Below, piece after piece: positions 46,491 through 59,300 of a stretch of 60,000 nucleotides of DNA. The DNA comes from Bolinopsis microptera (taxonomy: Eukaryota; Ctenophora; Tentaculata; Lobata; Bolinopsidae), in NCBI RefSeq assembly GCF_026151205.1, contig NC_087075.1:16054571-16114570 (forward strand). Reading direction: 5' to 3'. How positions within the stretch are numbered: the first letter of the stretch is position 1; each line of letters starts with the position of its first letter. The notes beneath the pieces are model-generated. The model was not told the origin of the DNA, did not search any database, and was given only the letters and a program-made list of their open reading frames with translations. Both the position numbers and the translations under genes were made by a program.

Positions 46491-49400
46491 TACTAGTGTT
46501 ACTAGGGGGTTACCTGCCTCCTCTTACTAGTGTTACTAGGGGGTTACCTGCCTCCTCTTACTAGTGTTACTAGGGGGTTACCTGCCTCCTCTTACTAGGG
46601 TTACTAGGGGGTTACCTGCCTCCTCTTACTAGTGTTACTAGGGGGTTACCTGCCTCCTCTTATATTGTTACTAGGGGGTTACCTGCCTCCTCTTATATAG
46701 TGTTACTAGGGGGTTACCTGCCTCCTCTTATATTGTTACTAGGGGGTTACCTGCCTCCTCTTACTAGTGTTACTAGGGGGTTACCTGCCTCCTCTTACTA
46801 GTGTTACTAGGGGGTTACCTGCCTCCTCTTACTAGTGTTACTAGGGGGTTACCTGCCTCCTCTTATATAGTGTTACTAGGGGGTTACCTGCCTCCTCTTA
46901 CTAGTGTTACTAGGGGGTTACCTGCCTCCTCTTACTAGTGTTACTAGGGGGTTACCTGCCTCCTCTTATATAGTGTTACTAGGGGGTTACCTGCCTCCTC
47001 TTACTAGTGTTACTAGGGGGTTACCTGCCTCCTCTTACTAGGGTTACTAGGGGGTTACCTGCCTCCTCTTATATAGTGTTACTAGGGGGTTACCTGCCTC
47101 CTCTTATATAGTGTTACTAGGGGGTTACCTGCCTCCTCTTACTAGTGTTACTAGGGGGTTACCTGCCTCCTCTTACTAGTGTTACTAGGGGGTTACCTGC
47201 CTCCTCTTACTAGGGTTACTAGGGGGTTACCTGCCTCCTCTTACTAGGGTTACTAGGGGGTTACCTGCCTCCTCTTACTAGGGTTACTAGGGGGTTACCT
47301 GCCTCCTCTTACTAGTGTTACTAGGGGGTTACCTGCCTCCTCTTACTAGTGTTACTAGGGGGTTACCTGCCTCCTCTTACTAGGGTTACTAGGGGGTTAC
47401 CTGCCTCCTCTTACTAGGGTTACTAGGGGGTTACCTGCCTCCTCTTACTAGTGTTACTAGGGGGTTACCTGCCTCCTCTTACTAGGGTTACTAGGGGGTT
47501 ACCTGCCTCCTCTTACTAGGGTTACTAGGGGGTTACCTGCCTCCTCTTACTAGGGTTACTAGGGGGTTACCTGCCTCCTCTTACTAGGGTTACTAGGGGG
47601 TTACCTGCCTCCTCTTACTAGGGTTACTAGGGGGTTACCTGCCTCCTCTTACTAGGGTTACTAGGGGGTTACCTGCCTCCTCTTACTAGGGTTACTAGGG
47701 GGTTACCTGCCTCCTCTTACTAGTGTTACTAGGGGGTTACCTGCCTCCTCTTACTAGGGTTACTAGGGGGTTACCTGCCTCCTCTTACTAGGGTTACTAG
47801 GGGGTTACCTGCCTCCTCTTACTAGGGTTACTAGGGGGTTACCTGCCTCCTCTTACTAGGGTTACTAGGGGGTTACCTGCCTCCTCTTACTAGTGTTACT
47901 AGGGGGTTACCTGCCTCCTCTTACTAGGGTTACTAGGGGGTTACCTGCCTCCTCTTACTAGGGTTACTAGGGGGTCACTCACCTCCTCTTACTAGGGTTA
48001 CTAGGGGGTTACCTGCCTCCTCTTACTAGTGTTACTAGGGGGTTACCTGCCTCCTCTTACTAGGGTTACTAGGGGGTTACCTGCCTCCTCTTACTAGGGT
48101 TACTAGGGGGTTACCTGCCTCCTCTTACTAGTGTTACTAGGGGGTTACTGACCTCCTCTTACTAGGGTTACTAGGGGGTTACCTGCCTCCTCTTACTAGG
48201 GTTACTAGGGGGTTACCTGCCTCCTCTTACTAGTGTTACTAGGGGGTTACCTGCCTCCTCTTACTAGGGTTACTAGGGGGTTACCTGCCTCCTCTTACTA
48301 GGGTTACTAGGGGGTTACCTGCCCTCCTCTTACTAGGGTTACTAGGGGGTTACCTGCCTCCTCTTACTAGGGTTACTAGGGGGTTACCTGCCTCCTCTTA
48401 CTAGGGTTACTAGGGGGTTACTCAGCCTCCTCTTACTAGGGTTACTAGGGGGTTACCTGCCTCCTCTTACTAGGGTTACTAGGGGGTTACCTGCCTCCTC
48501 TTACTAGTGTTACTAGGGGGTTACCTGCCTCCTCTTACTAGGGTTACTAGGGGGTTACCTGCCTCCTCTTACTAGGGTTACTAGGGGGTTACCTGCCTCC
48601 TCTTACTAGGGTTACTAGGGGGTTACCTGCCTCCTCTTACTAGTGTTACTAGGGGGTTCACTCACCTCCTCTTACTAGGGTTACTAGGGGGTTACCTGCC
48701 TCCTCTTACTAGGGTTACTAGGGGGTTACTCTGCCTCCTCTTACTAGTGTTACTAGGGGGTTACCTGCCTCCTCTTACTAGGGTTACTAGGGGGTTACCT
48801 GCCTCCTCTTACTAGGGTTACTAGGGGGTTACCTGCCTCCTCTTACTAGGGTTACTAGGGGGTTACCTGCCTCCTCTTACTAGGGTTACTAGGGGGTTAC
48901 CTGCCTCCTCTTACTAGGGTTACTAGGGGGTTACCTGCCTCCTCTTACTAGGGTTACTAGGGGGTTACCTGCCTCCTCTTACTAGGGTTACTAGGGGGTT
49001 ACCTGCCTCCTCTTACTAGGGTTACTAGGGGGTTACCTGCCTCCTCTTACTAGGGTTACTAGGGGGTTACTCACCTCCTCTTACTAGGGTTACTAGGGGG
49101 TTACCTGCCTCCTCTTACTAGGGTTACTAGGGGGTTACCTGCCTCCTCTTACTAGGGTTACTAGGGGGTTACTCACCTCCTCTTACTAGGGTTACTAGGG
49201 GGTTACCTGCCTCCTCTTACTAGGGTTACTAGGGGGTTACCTGCCTCCTCTTACTAGGGTTACTAGGGGGTTACTCACCTCCTCTTACTAGGGTTACTAG
49301 GGGTTACCTGCCTCCTCTTACTAGGGTTACTAGGGGGTTACCTCACCTCCTCTTACTAGTGTTACTAGGGGGTTACCTGCCTCCTCTTACTAGGGTTACT

Positions 49401-50370
49401 AGGGGGTTACTCACCTCCTCTTACTAGGGTTACTAGGGGGTTACCTGCCTCCTCTTACTAGGGTTACTAGGGGGTTACTCACCTCCTCTTACTAGGGTTA
49501 CTAGGGGGTTACCTGCCTCCTCTTACTAGGGTTACTAGGGGGTTACTCACCTCCTCTTACTAGTGTTACTAGGGGGTTACCTGCCTCCTCTTACTAGGGT
49601 TACTAGGGGGTTACTCACCTCCTCTTACTAGGGTTACTAGGGGGTACCTGCCTCCTCTTACTAGTGTTACTAGGGGGTTACTCAGCCTCCTCTTACTAGG
49701 GTTACTAGGGGGTTACCTGCCTCCTCTTACTAGGGTTACTAGGGGGTTACTCACCTCCTCTACTAGGGTTACTAGGGGGTTACTGCCTCCCTCTTACTAG
49801 GGTTACTAGGGGGTTACCTGCCTCCTCTTACTAGGGTTACTAGGGGGTTACCTGCCTCCTCTTACTAGGGTTACTAGGGGGTTACCAGCCTCCTCTTACT
49901 AGGGTTACTAGGGGGTTACCTGCCTCCTCTTACTAGGGTTACTAGGGGGTTACCTGCCCTCCTCTTACTAGGGTTACTAGGGGGTTACCTGCCTCCTCTT
50001 ACTAGGTGTTACTAGGGGGTTACGCACCTCCTCTTACTAGGGTTACTAGGGGGTTACCTGCCTCCCTCTTACTAGGTTACTAGGGGGTCACTCAACCTCC
50101 TCTTACTAGGGTTACTCGGGGGTTACCTGCCTCCTCTTACTAGGGTTACTAGGGGGGTACCTGCTCTCCTCTTACTAGTGTTACTTGGGGGTTACTCACC
50201 TCCTACTTACTAGTGTTACTAGGGGAGATTACCTGCCTCCCTCTATATTTGTTACTAGGGGTTACCTGCCACCTCTCTACTAGTGTTACTAGGGGTTACC
50301 TGCCTACTCTATATACGTGCTTACTAGGGGGTTACCTGCACCTCTAGACTCGTGTTACTAGGGGGTTACC

Positions 50371-53300
50371 GCCTCATTTTTATAGGGTTTAAATAGGGGG
50401 GAGGGGTCTCTATCCCCCCCTCTTATAGGGTTACTAGGGGGTTACCATTCCCCCCTTACAGGGTTAATAGGGGGTAAACCCGCCTCCTCTTTGGGTTACT
50501 TGGGGGTTAAAATCACCTTTTCCCCTTTCCCAGGGTTATTGGGGGTTACCTGCCTCCTCTTACTAGGGTTTTCTTGGGGGTCACTCACCTCCTTTTACTG
50601 GGTTACTAGGGGTTACCCCTCCTCTTTTCAAAGGGGTTTCTAGGGGGGTTTTCCTGCCTCTCTTAAAAGGGTTACTAGGGGGTTACCACTCCTTTACTAG
50701 GGTTACTAGGGGGTTACCGCCTCCTTTTTTTATAGGGTTTTTAGGGGGGGTTTCTGCCTCCTCTTTCTAGGGGTTTTAGGGGGTTACCTGGCCCCTCTTT
50801 TCTTGGGTTTCTTTGGGGGGGTTTTCCTGCCTCCTTTACTAGGTTACTGGGGGGCACTCAAACCCCCTCTTACTAGGGTTAATAGGGGTTACCTGCCCCC
50901 TCTTACTGGGTTACTAGGGGGGTTCACCTCCTCTTACTAGGGGGTTATTGGGGGTTACCCGCCTCCTCTTACTAGGGTTTTAGGGGGTTACCCCCCTCTC
51001 TTAAAGGGTTACTAGGGGGTTACCCCTCCTTTAATTTGGGTTATAGGGGGGGGGGTTTCCCGCCTCCTCTTATAGGGGTTAAAAGGGGGGTTTCTCACCT
51101 TTCCCTTACTAGGGGTTTTAGGGGGGGTTTCCTGCCTCCTTTTTACTAGGGTTACTGGGGGACCCCTCCTCTTACTAGGGGGTTTTTAGGGGTTACCCCC
51201 CTCCTCTTTCTAGGGTTTTCTAAAGGGGGGCTCCCCTCCCTTACTAGGGTTTTCTTGGGGGACCCCTTCCTCCTCTTTTTTTATGGGGGGTTTTTCCCCC
51301 CAGGGGGGGTTTTCCACCTCTCTTACTTTGGGTTTCTAGGGGGTTTCCCGCCCCCTCTTAAGGTTAATAGGGGGTTACCCCCATCCTCTTATTGGGTTTC
51401 TAGGGGGTTTTCCCCCTCCTCTTTTTAGGTTTCTAGGGGGTTACTGCCCTTTCCCCCTTCTAGGGTTTCTAGGGGGTTACTCACCCCCTCTTACTTGGGT
51501 TAAAAGGGGGTTTTCCTTTCCTCCTCTTAATTTGGGTTTTTAGGGGGGGGGGTTTCCCCCTCCTCTTTTAGGGTTTTCTAGGGGGTTACCCCTCCCCTTA
51601 TAGGGGTTACTAGGGGGGTTTTGCCTCCTCTTACTGGGTTTTTAGGGGGTTACCTGCCTCCTCTTTTCTAGGGGTTACTAGGGGGTTAATCCCTCCTCTT
51701 ACTAGGGTTACTAGGGGGTTACCCTCCTCTTACTAGGGTTTCTAGGGGGGGTTTCCCCTCCTCTTACTAGGGGAAATAGGGGGGGGAAACCCCTCCCTTA
51801 CTAGGGTTTTCTAGGGGGTACCCCTCCTCTTATTGGGGGTTTTAGGGGTTTCCCGCTCCTCTTACTTTGGGTTTCTAGGGGGGACTCACCTCCTTTACTA
51901 GGGTTACTAGGGGGGTTTCCCGCCTCCCTCTTAATTTGTGTTACTAGGGGGTTACCCCCCTCCTATTTTGGGGTTTCTAGGGGGTTACTCCCCCCTCTTA
52001 CTAGGGGTTTTCTAGGGGGTTTTTTGCCTCCTCTTACTTGGGTTACTTGGGGGGCCTTACCTCCCCCTTACTGGGTTACTAGGGGGGTTCCCCCCCTCCC
52101 CTTACTAGGGTTTTCTAGGGGGTTACCCCTCCTCTTACTAGGGGGTTACTTGGGGGTTACCGCCTCCCCTTTTTAGGTTTTTAGGGGGTTACCCCCCTTT
52201 CCCTTTTCTAGGGGTTTCTAGGGGGTTACTCACCTCCTTTATAGGGTTTTAGGGGGGGACTCCCCCCTCTTATATTTTTTACCTTTGGGGGGGAACCCCC
52301 TCCTTTATAGGGTTACTAGGGGGTTTCCTGCCCCCTTTTACTAGGGTTATAGGGGGTTACCCCTCCTCTTACTGGGTTACTAGGGGGTTAATCCCCCCTT
52401 TAACTGGGTTAATAGGGGGGCACTCACCTCCTTTTATAGGGTTAAATTGGGGGTACCCCTCTCTTAATTGTGTTACTGGGGGTTACTCCCCCCTCTTTAA
52501 TAGGGTTTCTAGGGGGGCCTTTAAACCCCCTCTTTTCTAGGGTTACTAGGGGGTTTCCTGCCTTTTCTTTAGGGTTACTAGGGGGTTTTTCCCCCCTCCT
52601 CTTACTAGGGTTATTGGGGGGGGTTTCCCGCCTTTCCCTTATATGGTTACTAGGGGGTTACCCGCCCCCTTTTTTAATATGGGAAAAGGGGGTTACCCCC
52701 TCCTCTTTCTTTGGGTTACTAGGGGGGTTTCCCCCCTCCTTTTTTTTAGGGTTTTCTAGGGGGCTCCTCCCTCCCTTAATAGGGTTATAGGGGGTTACCC
52801 CCCTCCTTTTTACTAGGGTTACTAGGGGGGGGTTTTCCCCCTTTTTTACTAGGATTACTGGGGGTTTTCCTGCTCCTCCCTTTCTAGGGTTACTAGGGGG
52901 GGACTCCCCCCCTTACTAGGGTTTTTAGGGGGTTACTCACCTCCTTTATAGGGGGTTCTAGGGGGAATTACCTGCCTTTTCCCCTTTTCTAGGTTTTCTG
53001 GGGGGGTTACTTACCTTTTACAAAGGGGTTTTAGGGGGTTACCCCCTTCCCCTTTTTTGGGTTACTAGGGGGTTAAACCCGCCTCCTCTTATAGGGGGTT
53101 TCTAGGGGGTTTTCTCACCTCCCCTTTCTAGGGTTACTAGGGGTTTTTTTTTCCACCTCCTCTTATAAAGGGTTTCTTGGGGGTTTCCTTTCCTCCTCTT
53201 ACTAGGGGGTTTCTAGGGGGTTATCCCCTCTTAATAGGGTTACTTGGGGGTTTCCCCCCTCCTCTTATGGTTTTAGGGGGTCACTCACCCCCTCTTACTA

Positions 53301-56300
53301 GGGGTTTCTAAGGGGGTTACCTGCCCCCCTTTACTAGGGTTAACTGGGGGGGACTCCTCCCCTTTCTAGGGTTACTAGGGGGGTTTTCCTGCCTCCTCTT
53401 ACTAGTGTTACTAGGGGGGGTTTCCTGCCTCCTCTTATAGGGTTACTAGGGGGTTACTTTACCCCTCTTATAGGGTTTCTAGGGGGTTTCCCGCCTCTCT
53501 TTTAAAAGGGGGTAGGGGGTACTCACCTCCTTTTACTAGGGTTTTCTAGGGGGTTACCGGGCCCCCTCTTTCTAGGGTTTTCTGGGGGGTTTTCCCCTCC
53601 TCCCCTTACTAGGGTTAATAGGGGGTTACCCTCCCCTTACTAGGGTTACGGGGGGGACTTTACTCCTCTTCTAGGGTTACTAGGGGGTTTCTCCCCCCTT
53701 TAATTTGGTTTACTAGGGGGTTACCCGCCTCCTCTTACTAGGGTTTCTTGGGGGGGTTACTCACCTCCTTTACTAGGGTTTTTAGGGGGTTATGCCCCTT
53801 TTTTAGGGTTTCTAGGGGGGTTACCTGCCCCCTCTTTTCTAGGGTTACTAGGGGGTTACCCCCCTCTCTTAATTTGTGGTTTTCTAGGGGTTACCCCCCT
53901 CCCCTTTTTTTGGTTACTAGGGGGGTTTACCTTCCCCTCTTATAGGGTTCAGGGGGTTACCCCCCTCCTCTTTTAGGGTTTTCCCAGGGGGTTACCCCTC
54001 CTCTTACTAGGGTTATAGGGGGGTTTCTCACCTCCTTCCTTTCTGGGTTTTTAGGGGGTTACCTGCCCCCTCCCTTTCTAGGGTTACTGGGGGTTACCTG
54101 CCTCCTCTTACTAGGGTTACTAGGGGGGTTTCCCCCACTCCCTTATAGGGTTACTAGGGGGGGTTACCCCTCCCCTTACTTTGGGTTATAGGGGGTTACC
54201 CCCCTCCCCTTTTCTAGGGTTATAGGGGGGACCCCCCTCCTTTACTAGGGTTACTAGGGGGTTACCTGCTCCTCTTTTTAGTGTTACTAGGGGGTTACCC
54301 CCCCTCCTTTTACTAAGGGGTTTCTAGGGGGTTAAACCACCTCCCCTTACTAGGGTTACTAGGGGGTTACCTTTCCTCCTCCCTTTTATAGTGTTATAGG
54401 GGGGGTTTCCTTTCCTCCTCTTACTAGGGGTTAAATGGGGGTTACCCGCCCCCTTTACTAGGGGGTTAAATAGGGGGTTACCTGCCTCCTCTTCTAGGGT
54501 TTTTTAGGGGGGACTCACCTCCTCTTACTAGGGTTACTAGGGGGTTTCCTGCCCTCTTATTGGTTTTCTAGGGGGGTTTTTTCACCTCCCCTTACAGGGT
54601 TTAGGGGGGGGGTTTCCCGCCTCCTCTTACTAGGGGGTTTTAGGGGTTACCTGCCTCCCCTTTTCTAGGGTTACTAGGGGGGGTTTCCCCCTCCCCTTTT
54701 CTAGGGTTATAGGGGGTTACCTGGGCCCCCTTTATAGGGGTTTCTAGGGGGTTACCCCCCTTTCCCCTTACTAGGGTTACTAGGGGGTTACCCGCCTCCT
54801 TTTCTGGGTTATAGGGGGTTACCCCTCCCCTTATAAGGGGGTTTTTAGGGGGTTTTCTCCCCCCTCTTACTAGGGTTTTAGGGGGGGACTCACCTCCTTC
54901 CTTCTTTGGGTTACTAGGGGGGGGTTTCCTGCCTCCTTTATTTGTTTTAAATTTGGGGGTTACCCCCCCCCTCTTTATAGTGTTACTAGGGGGTTACCCC
55001 CTCCCCCTTAAATAGGGTTACTAGGGGGTTAAACCCCCTCCTTTAAAAAAAGGGGGGTAGGGGGTTACCTGGGCCCCCCTCTTTTGGGTTATAGGGGGTT
55101 TTTTGCCCCCTTTATGTGTTACTAGGGGGTTTACCTGCCCCTTACTAGGGTTTTCCCGGGGGTTTTTCTCCCCCCTTTACTAGGGTTTACTGGGGGGGAC
55201 CGGGCCCCCTCTTTTATAGTGTTACTAGGGGGTTAAATCCCTTCCCCTTACTAGGGTACTAGGGGGTTTAACCCCCCTCCTCTTTCTGGGTTAATAGGGG
55301 GTTACCTGCCTCCTCTTAATTGGGTTCCCAGGGGGTTTCCTGCCCCTCTTAATTTGGGTTATAGGGGGTTCCCTCCTCCTCTTACTTGGTTACTAGGGGG
55401 GTACCCCAACCCCCTTTATAGGGGTTTCTAGGGGGTTACCTGCCTCCCCTTTCCCAGGGTTATAGGGGGTTACTCACCCCTCTTACTAGGGGTTACTAGG
55501 GGGGGGGACCCGCAATCTTTTATAGTGTTTTAGGGGGGTTACTCCCTCTTACTAGGGTTAATAGGGGGTTTCCCCCCCTCTTATAGGGTTACTAGGGGGG
55601 TTTCCTGCCTTTCCCCTTTTAGGGTTTTTTTCTAGGGGGGGTTTCTCCCCCCTCTTTTTCTAGGGGGTTTCCCGGGGGTTACCTGCCTCCTCTTTTTAGG
55701 GGTTTCAGGGGGTTACCTGCCTCCTTTTACTAGGGTTATAGGGGGGACCCTCCCTTACTTGGGGGTTTCTAGGGGGTTACCCGCCCCCCTTTACTGGGTT
55801 TCTAGGGGGTTACCACCCCCTCTTATAGGGGGTTTCTAGGGGGTTTCCCCCCTCCCTTTTTAGTGTTTCTTTGGGGGTTCCCCCCTTCCCTTATAGGGTT
55901 TTCTAGGGGGTTTTCCCCTCCCCTTATGGGGTTTCTAGGGGGGTTAAACCCCCTCCCCTTATATTTTTCCCCAGGGGGTTACTCAACCCCCCTCTTACTA
56001 GGGTTACTGGGGGGTTTCCAACCTCCTCCCTTTTAGGGTTTAGGGGGTTACCCCTCCTCTTTCTGGGGTTTCTAGGGGGGTTTTCCCCCCCTCTTTACTA
56101 GGGTTTTTGGGGTTATCACCCCCTCTTACTTGGGTTTCTAGGGGGGGTTTCCTGGGCCCCCTCTTATTTTTGTTTTCTAGGGGGTTACCCGCCCCCTCTT
56201 ACTAGGGTTACTAGGGGTTACTCACTCCCCTTCTAGGGGGTTTTAGGGGGGGGCCCCCCTCCCTTTTTATAGTGTTACTGGGGGTTACCTGCCTCCCCTT

Positions 56301-59300
56301 ATAGGTTACTAGGGGGGTTTCCTGCCTCCTTTTTATAGGGTTTTAGGGGGTTACCTGCCCCCTCTTACTAGTGTTAAAATAAGGGGGGTTTCTCCCCCCT
56401 CTTACTGTGTTACTAGGGGGGTTTCCTTTCCCCCCTTTATAGTGTTACTTGGGGGTTACTCACCTCCTTCCCTTTTTGGGTTAATAGGGGGGTTTTCCCC
56501 TCTCTTATAGGGTTACTAGGGGGGTTTCCTGCCCTTTTATAGGGGGTTTCTGGGGGTTCCAAACCCCCTTCCCCCTTCTAGGGTTACTTTGGGGGTTTTC
56601 CTGCCTCCTCTTATAGGGTTTTCTAGGGGGTTACCCCTCCTCTTAATTTGGTTACTGGGGGTTAAATGCCTCCTCTTACTAGGGTTAAATAGGGGGGTAC
56701 CCCTCCCTTTCTAGGGTTTTCTTGGGGGGTTTCCTTCCCCCCTCTTTTGGGTTTCTAGGGGGGTTAACCCGCCTCCTCCTTTTAGGGTTACTTGGGGGTT
56801 CCCCACCTCCTCTTACTAGGGGGTTTCTGGGGGTTACTGCCTTTCCCCTTTTAAAGGGGTTTTAGGGGGTTTACCCCCTCATTACTAGGGTTACTAGGGG
56901 GTTAAACCCCCTCCTCTTATAGGGGGTTTCTAGGGGGTTTTCCTGCCTCCTCTTAATTTGTGTTATGGGGGTACTCACCTCCCCTTAATAGGGTTACTAG
57001 GGGGTTACCTCCTCCCCTTACTAGGGTTACTAGGGGGTTACCCCACCTCCCCCTTTCCCCCGGGGGACTGGGGGTTTCCACCTCCCTTACTTTTAAATTT
57101 TTTAACCCGCCCCCTCTTAAAATATTTTAAAAAATTTTTTTCCCCCCCCCCCCCCTCCCCCCCCCCCCTTACTTGGGGTTTCTAGGGGGTTACCTGCCTC
57201 CTCTTATAGGGGTTCCCAGGGGGTTTTCACCTTTTACTAGGGTTAAAAGGGGGTTACTCCCTCCCTTACTAGGGTTTCTAGGGGGTTACTCCCCCTCCTC
57301 TTACTAGGTTACTAGGGGGTTATGCTCCTTTAATAGGGTTACTAGGGGGTTACCCTCCTCTTAAATAGGGTTATAGGGGGGTTTCCCCAAATTTCCCCTT
57401 TTTTAAATGTTACTAGGGGGTTTTCTGCCTCCCCTTTTAGTGTTTCTAGGGGTTACCCCCCCCTCCTCCCTTTTCCCAGTGTTTTCTAGGGGGTTTCCCC
57501 CCCCTTTATTGGGTTACTAGGGGGGGACCCCCCTCCTCTTACTAGGGTTACTTGGGGGGGGTTTCCTGCCTCCTTTAATTTGTGTTTCTAGGGGGTTACC
57601 TGCCCCCCCTTACTAGGGGGTTTTTGGGGGTTTTCTCACCCTCTTTCTAGGGTTCCCGGGGGTTACCCCGCTCCCCTTTTTATTGTGGTTTTTCTAGGGG
57701 GGTTTTACCTTTGGGCCCTCCTTTACTTGGGTTTACTAGGGGGTTACCTGGCTTCCTCTTACTTGGGTTACTAGGGGGGTTACTCCCCTCTTTTAGGGTT
57801 ACTAGGGGGTTACCCGCCCCCTCTTACTAGGGGTTTCTAGGGGAAATCACCTCCTCTTACTTTTTTGGGGTTTCTAGGGGGTTAAATGCCTCCCCTTACT
57901 AGGGTTCTGGGGGTTCCAAACCCCCTCTTACTTGGGGGTTTCTAGGGGGGGACCCCCCCCCCTCTTAATAGGGTTACTAGGGGGTTTTCCTGCCTCCTCT
58001 TACAAAGGGGTTTCTAGGGGGTTTCTCACCTCCCTTTACTGGGTTTTCTAGGGGGTTACCTGCCTCCTTTAAAATAGTGTTACTTTGGGGGGTTTCCCGC
58101 CTCCTCTTACTAGGGTTACTAGGGGGGTTTCCTGCCCCCCTCTTCTGGGTTACTAGGGGGTTACCTGCCCTCTTACTAGGGTTTCTAGGGGGTATCACCC
58201 CTCTTATAGGGTTACTAGGGGGTTTCCCGCCCCCTCCTTTTTATAGGGTTAATGGGGGGGTTTCCTGCCTCCTCTTTTCTAGGGTTACTGGGGGGTTAAA
58301 TGCCTCCTTTTTACTAGGGGGTTATAGGGGGGTTATCACCCCCTCCCTTTTAGGGTTACTAGGGGGTTACCCCCTCCCCTTATAGGGGTTTTAGGGGGTT
58401 ACTCACCCCCTTTTTACTTTGGGTTTTCTAGGGGGTTACCCCCCTCCCTTTTTTTAGGGTTCTAGGGGGGTTTCCCCTCCTCTTACTAGGGGGTTTCTAG
58501 GGGGTTAACCCGCCTCCTCTTTAGGGTTAAATAGGGGGTTACCCCTCCTCTTATTGGGTTACAAAAGGGGGGTTTCCTGCCCCCTCTTTTTAGGGTTACC
58601 CAGGGGGTTACCTTCCCCTTACTAGTGTTAATAAAGGGGGGTTAAATCCCCCCTCTTACTAGGGTTAAATAGGGGGGGTTAAATGCCTCCCTTTTTATTG
58701 GGTTTCTAGGGGGTTTCCTGCCTCCTTTACTAGGGTTACAGGGGGGGTTTCCCGCCTTTCCCCTTTTTATAGTTTTACTAGGGGGTTTCCCCCCTTTCCC
58801 CTTTCTGTGTTCCCAGGGGGTTACTTACCTCCTCTTAATTTGTGTTTTCCCGGGGGGTTTCCCGCCCCCTCTTAATTTGTGTTTATAGGGGGTTACCCTC
58901 CTCTTACTAGGGTTTTTAGGGGGGTTTCCCCCTTTCCCCTTACTAGGTTAATAGGGGGTTACCCCGCCTCCTCTTAAAAAAAGGGGGCTGGGGGGTTTCC
59001 TGCCTCCTCTTTATGGGTTTTAGGGGGGTTAAACCCGCCCCTCTTATAGTGTTTCTAGGGGGTTACCTCCCCTCTTAATTTGGGTTCTTGGGGGGGTTTC
59101 CTGCCTATCTTTCTAGGGTTACTTGGGGGGACTCCCCCTCCTCTTAAATAGGGTTTCTAGGGGGTTACCCGCCTCCTCTTATAGTTTTTAATAGGGGGTT
59201 ACCTGCCCCCTCTTCTAGGGTTATAGGGGGATCACCTCCTCTTAATTAGGTTACTAGGGGGTTACCCGCCTCCTTTATATTGTTAATAGGGGGTTACCCC

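Larger units (their letters stand above)
19813..50370. repeat. 34-bp satellite array, about 30.5 kb (roughly 900 units)
   Basis: The unit is three words that each begin TTAC: TTACTAGGG (9), TTACTAGGGGG (11) and TTACCTGCCTCCTC (14). Common variants: GGG or GTG in the first word; ACTAG replaced by ATATAG or AATAG, the former making a 35-bp unit; third word TTACCTGCC, TTACTCACC or TCACTCACC; rarer GATACCTGCAACC. All units point the same way. The clean part is about 24.3-50.2 kb. Variants recur in fixed order about 10.45 kb apart. There is no gene: open frames spelling LLGGYLPPLT-type repeats are by-products of the unit. The TTACTAGGG word looks like TTAGGG with CTA inserted, but descent from telomere repeat is not shown. 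Confidence 0.97.

Noticed and set aside
19813-50370. CRISPR-like regular repeats
   Set aside because: The whole sequence is tandem unit with no unique spacers, and the genome is animal.
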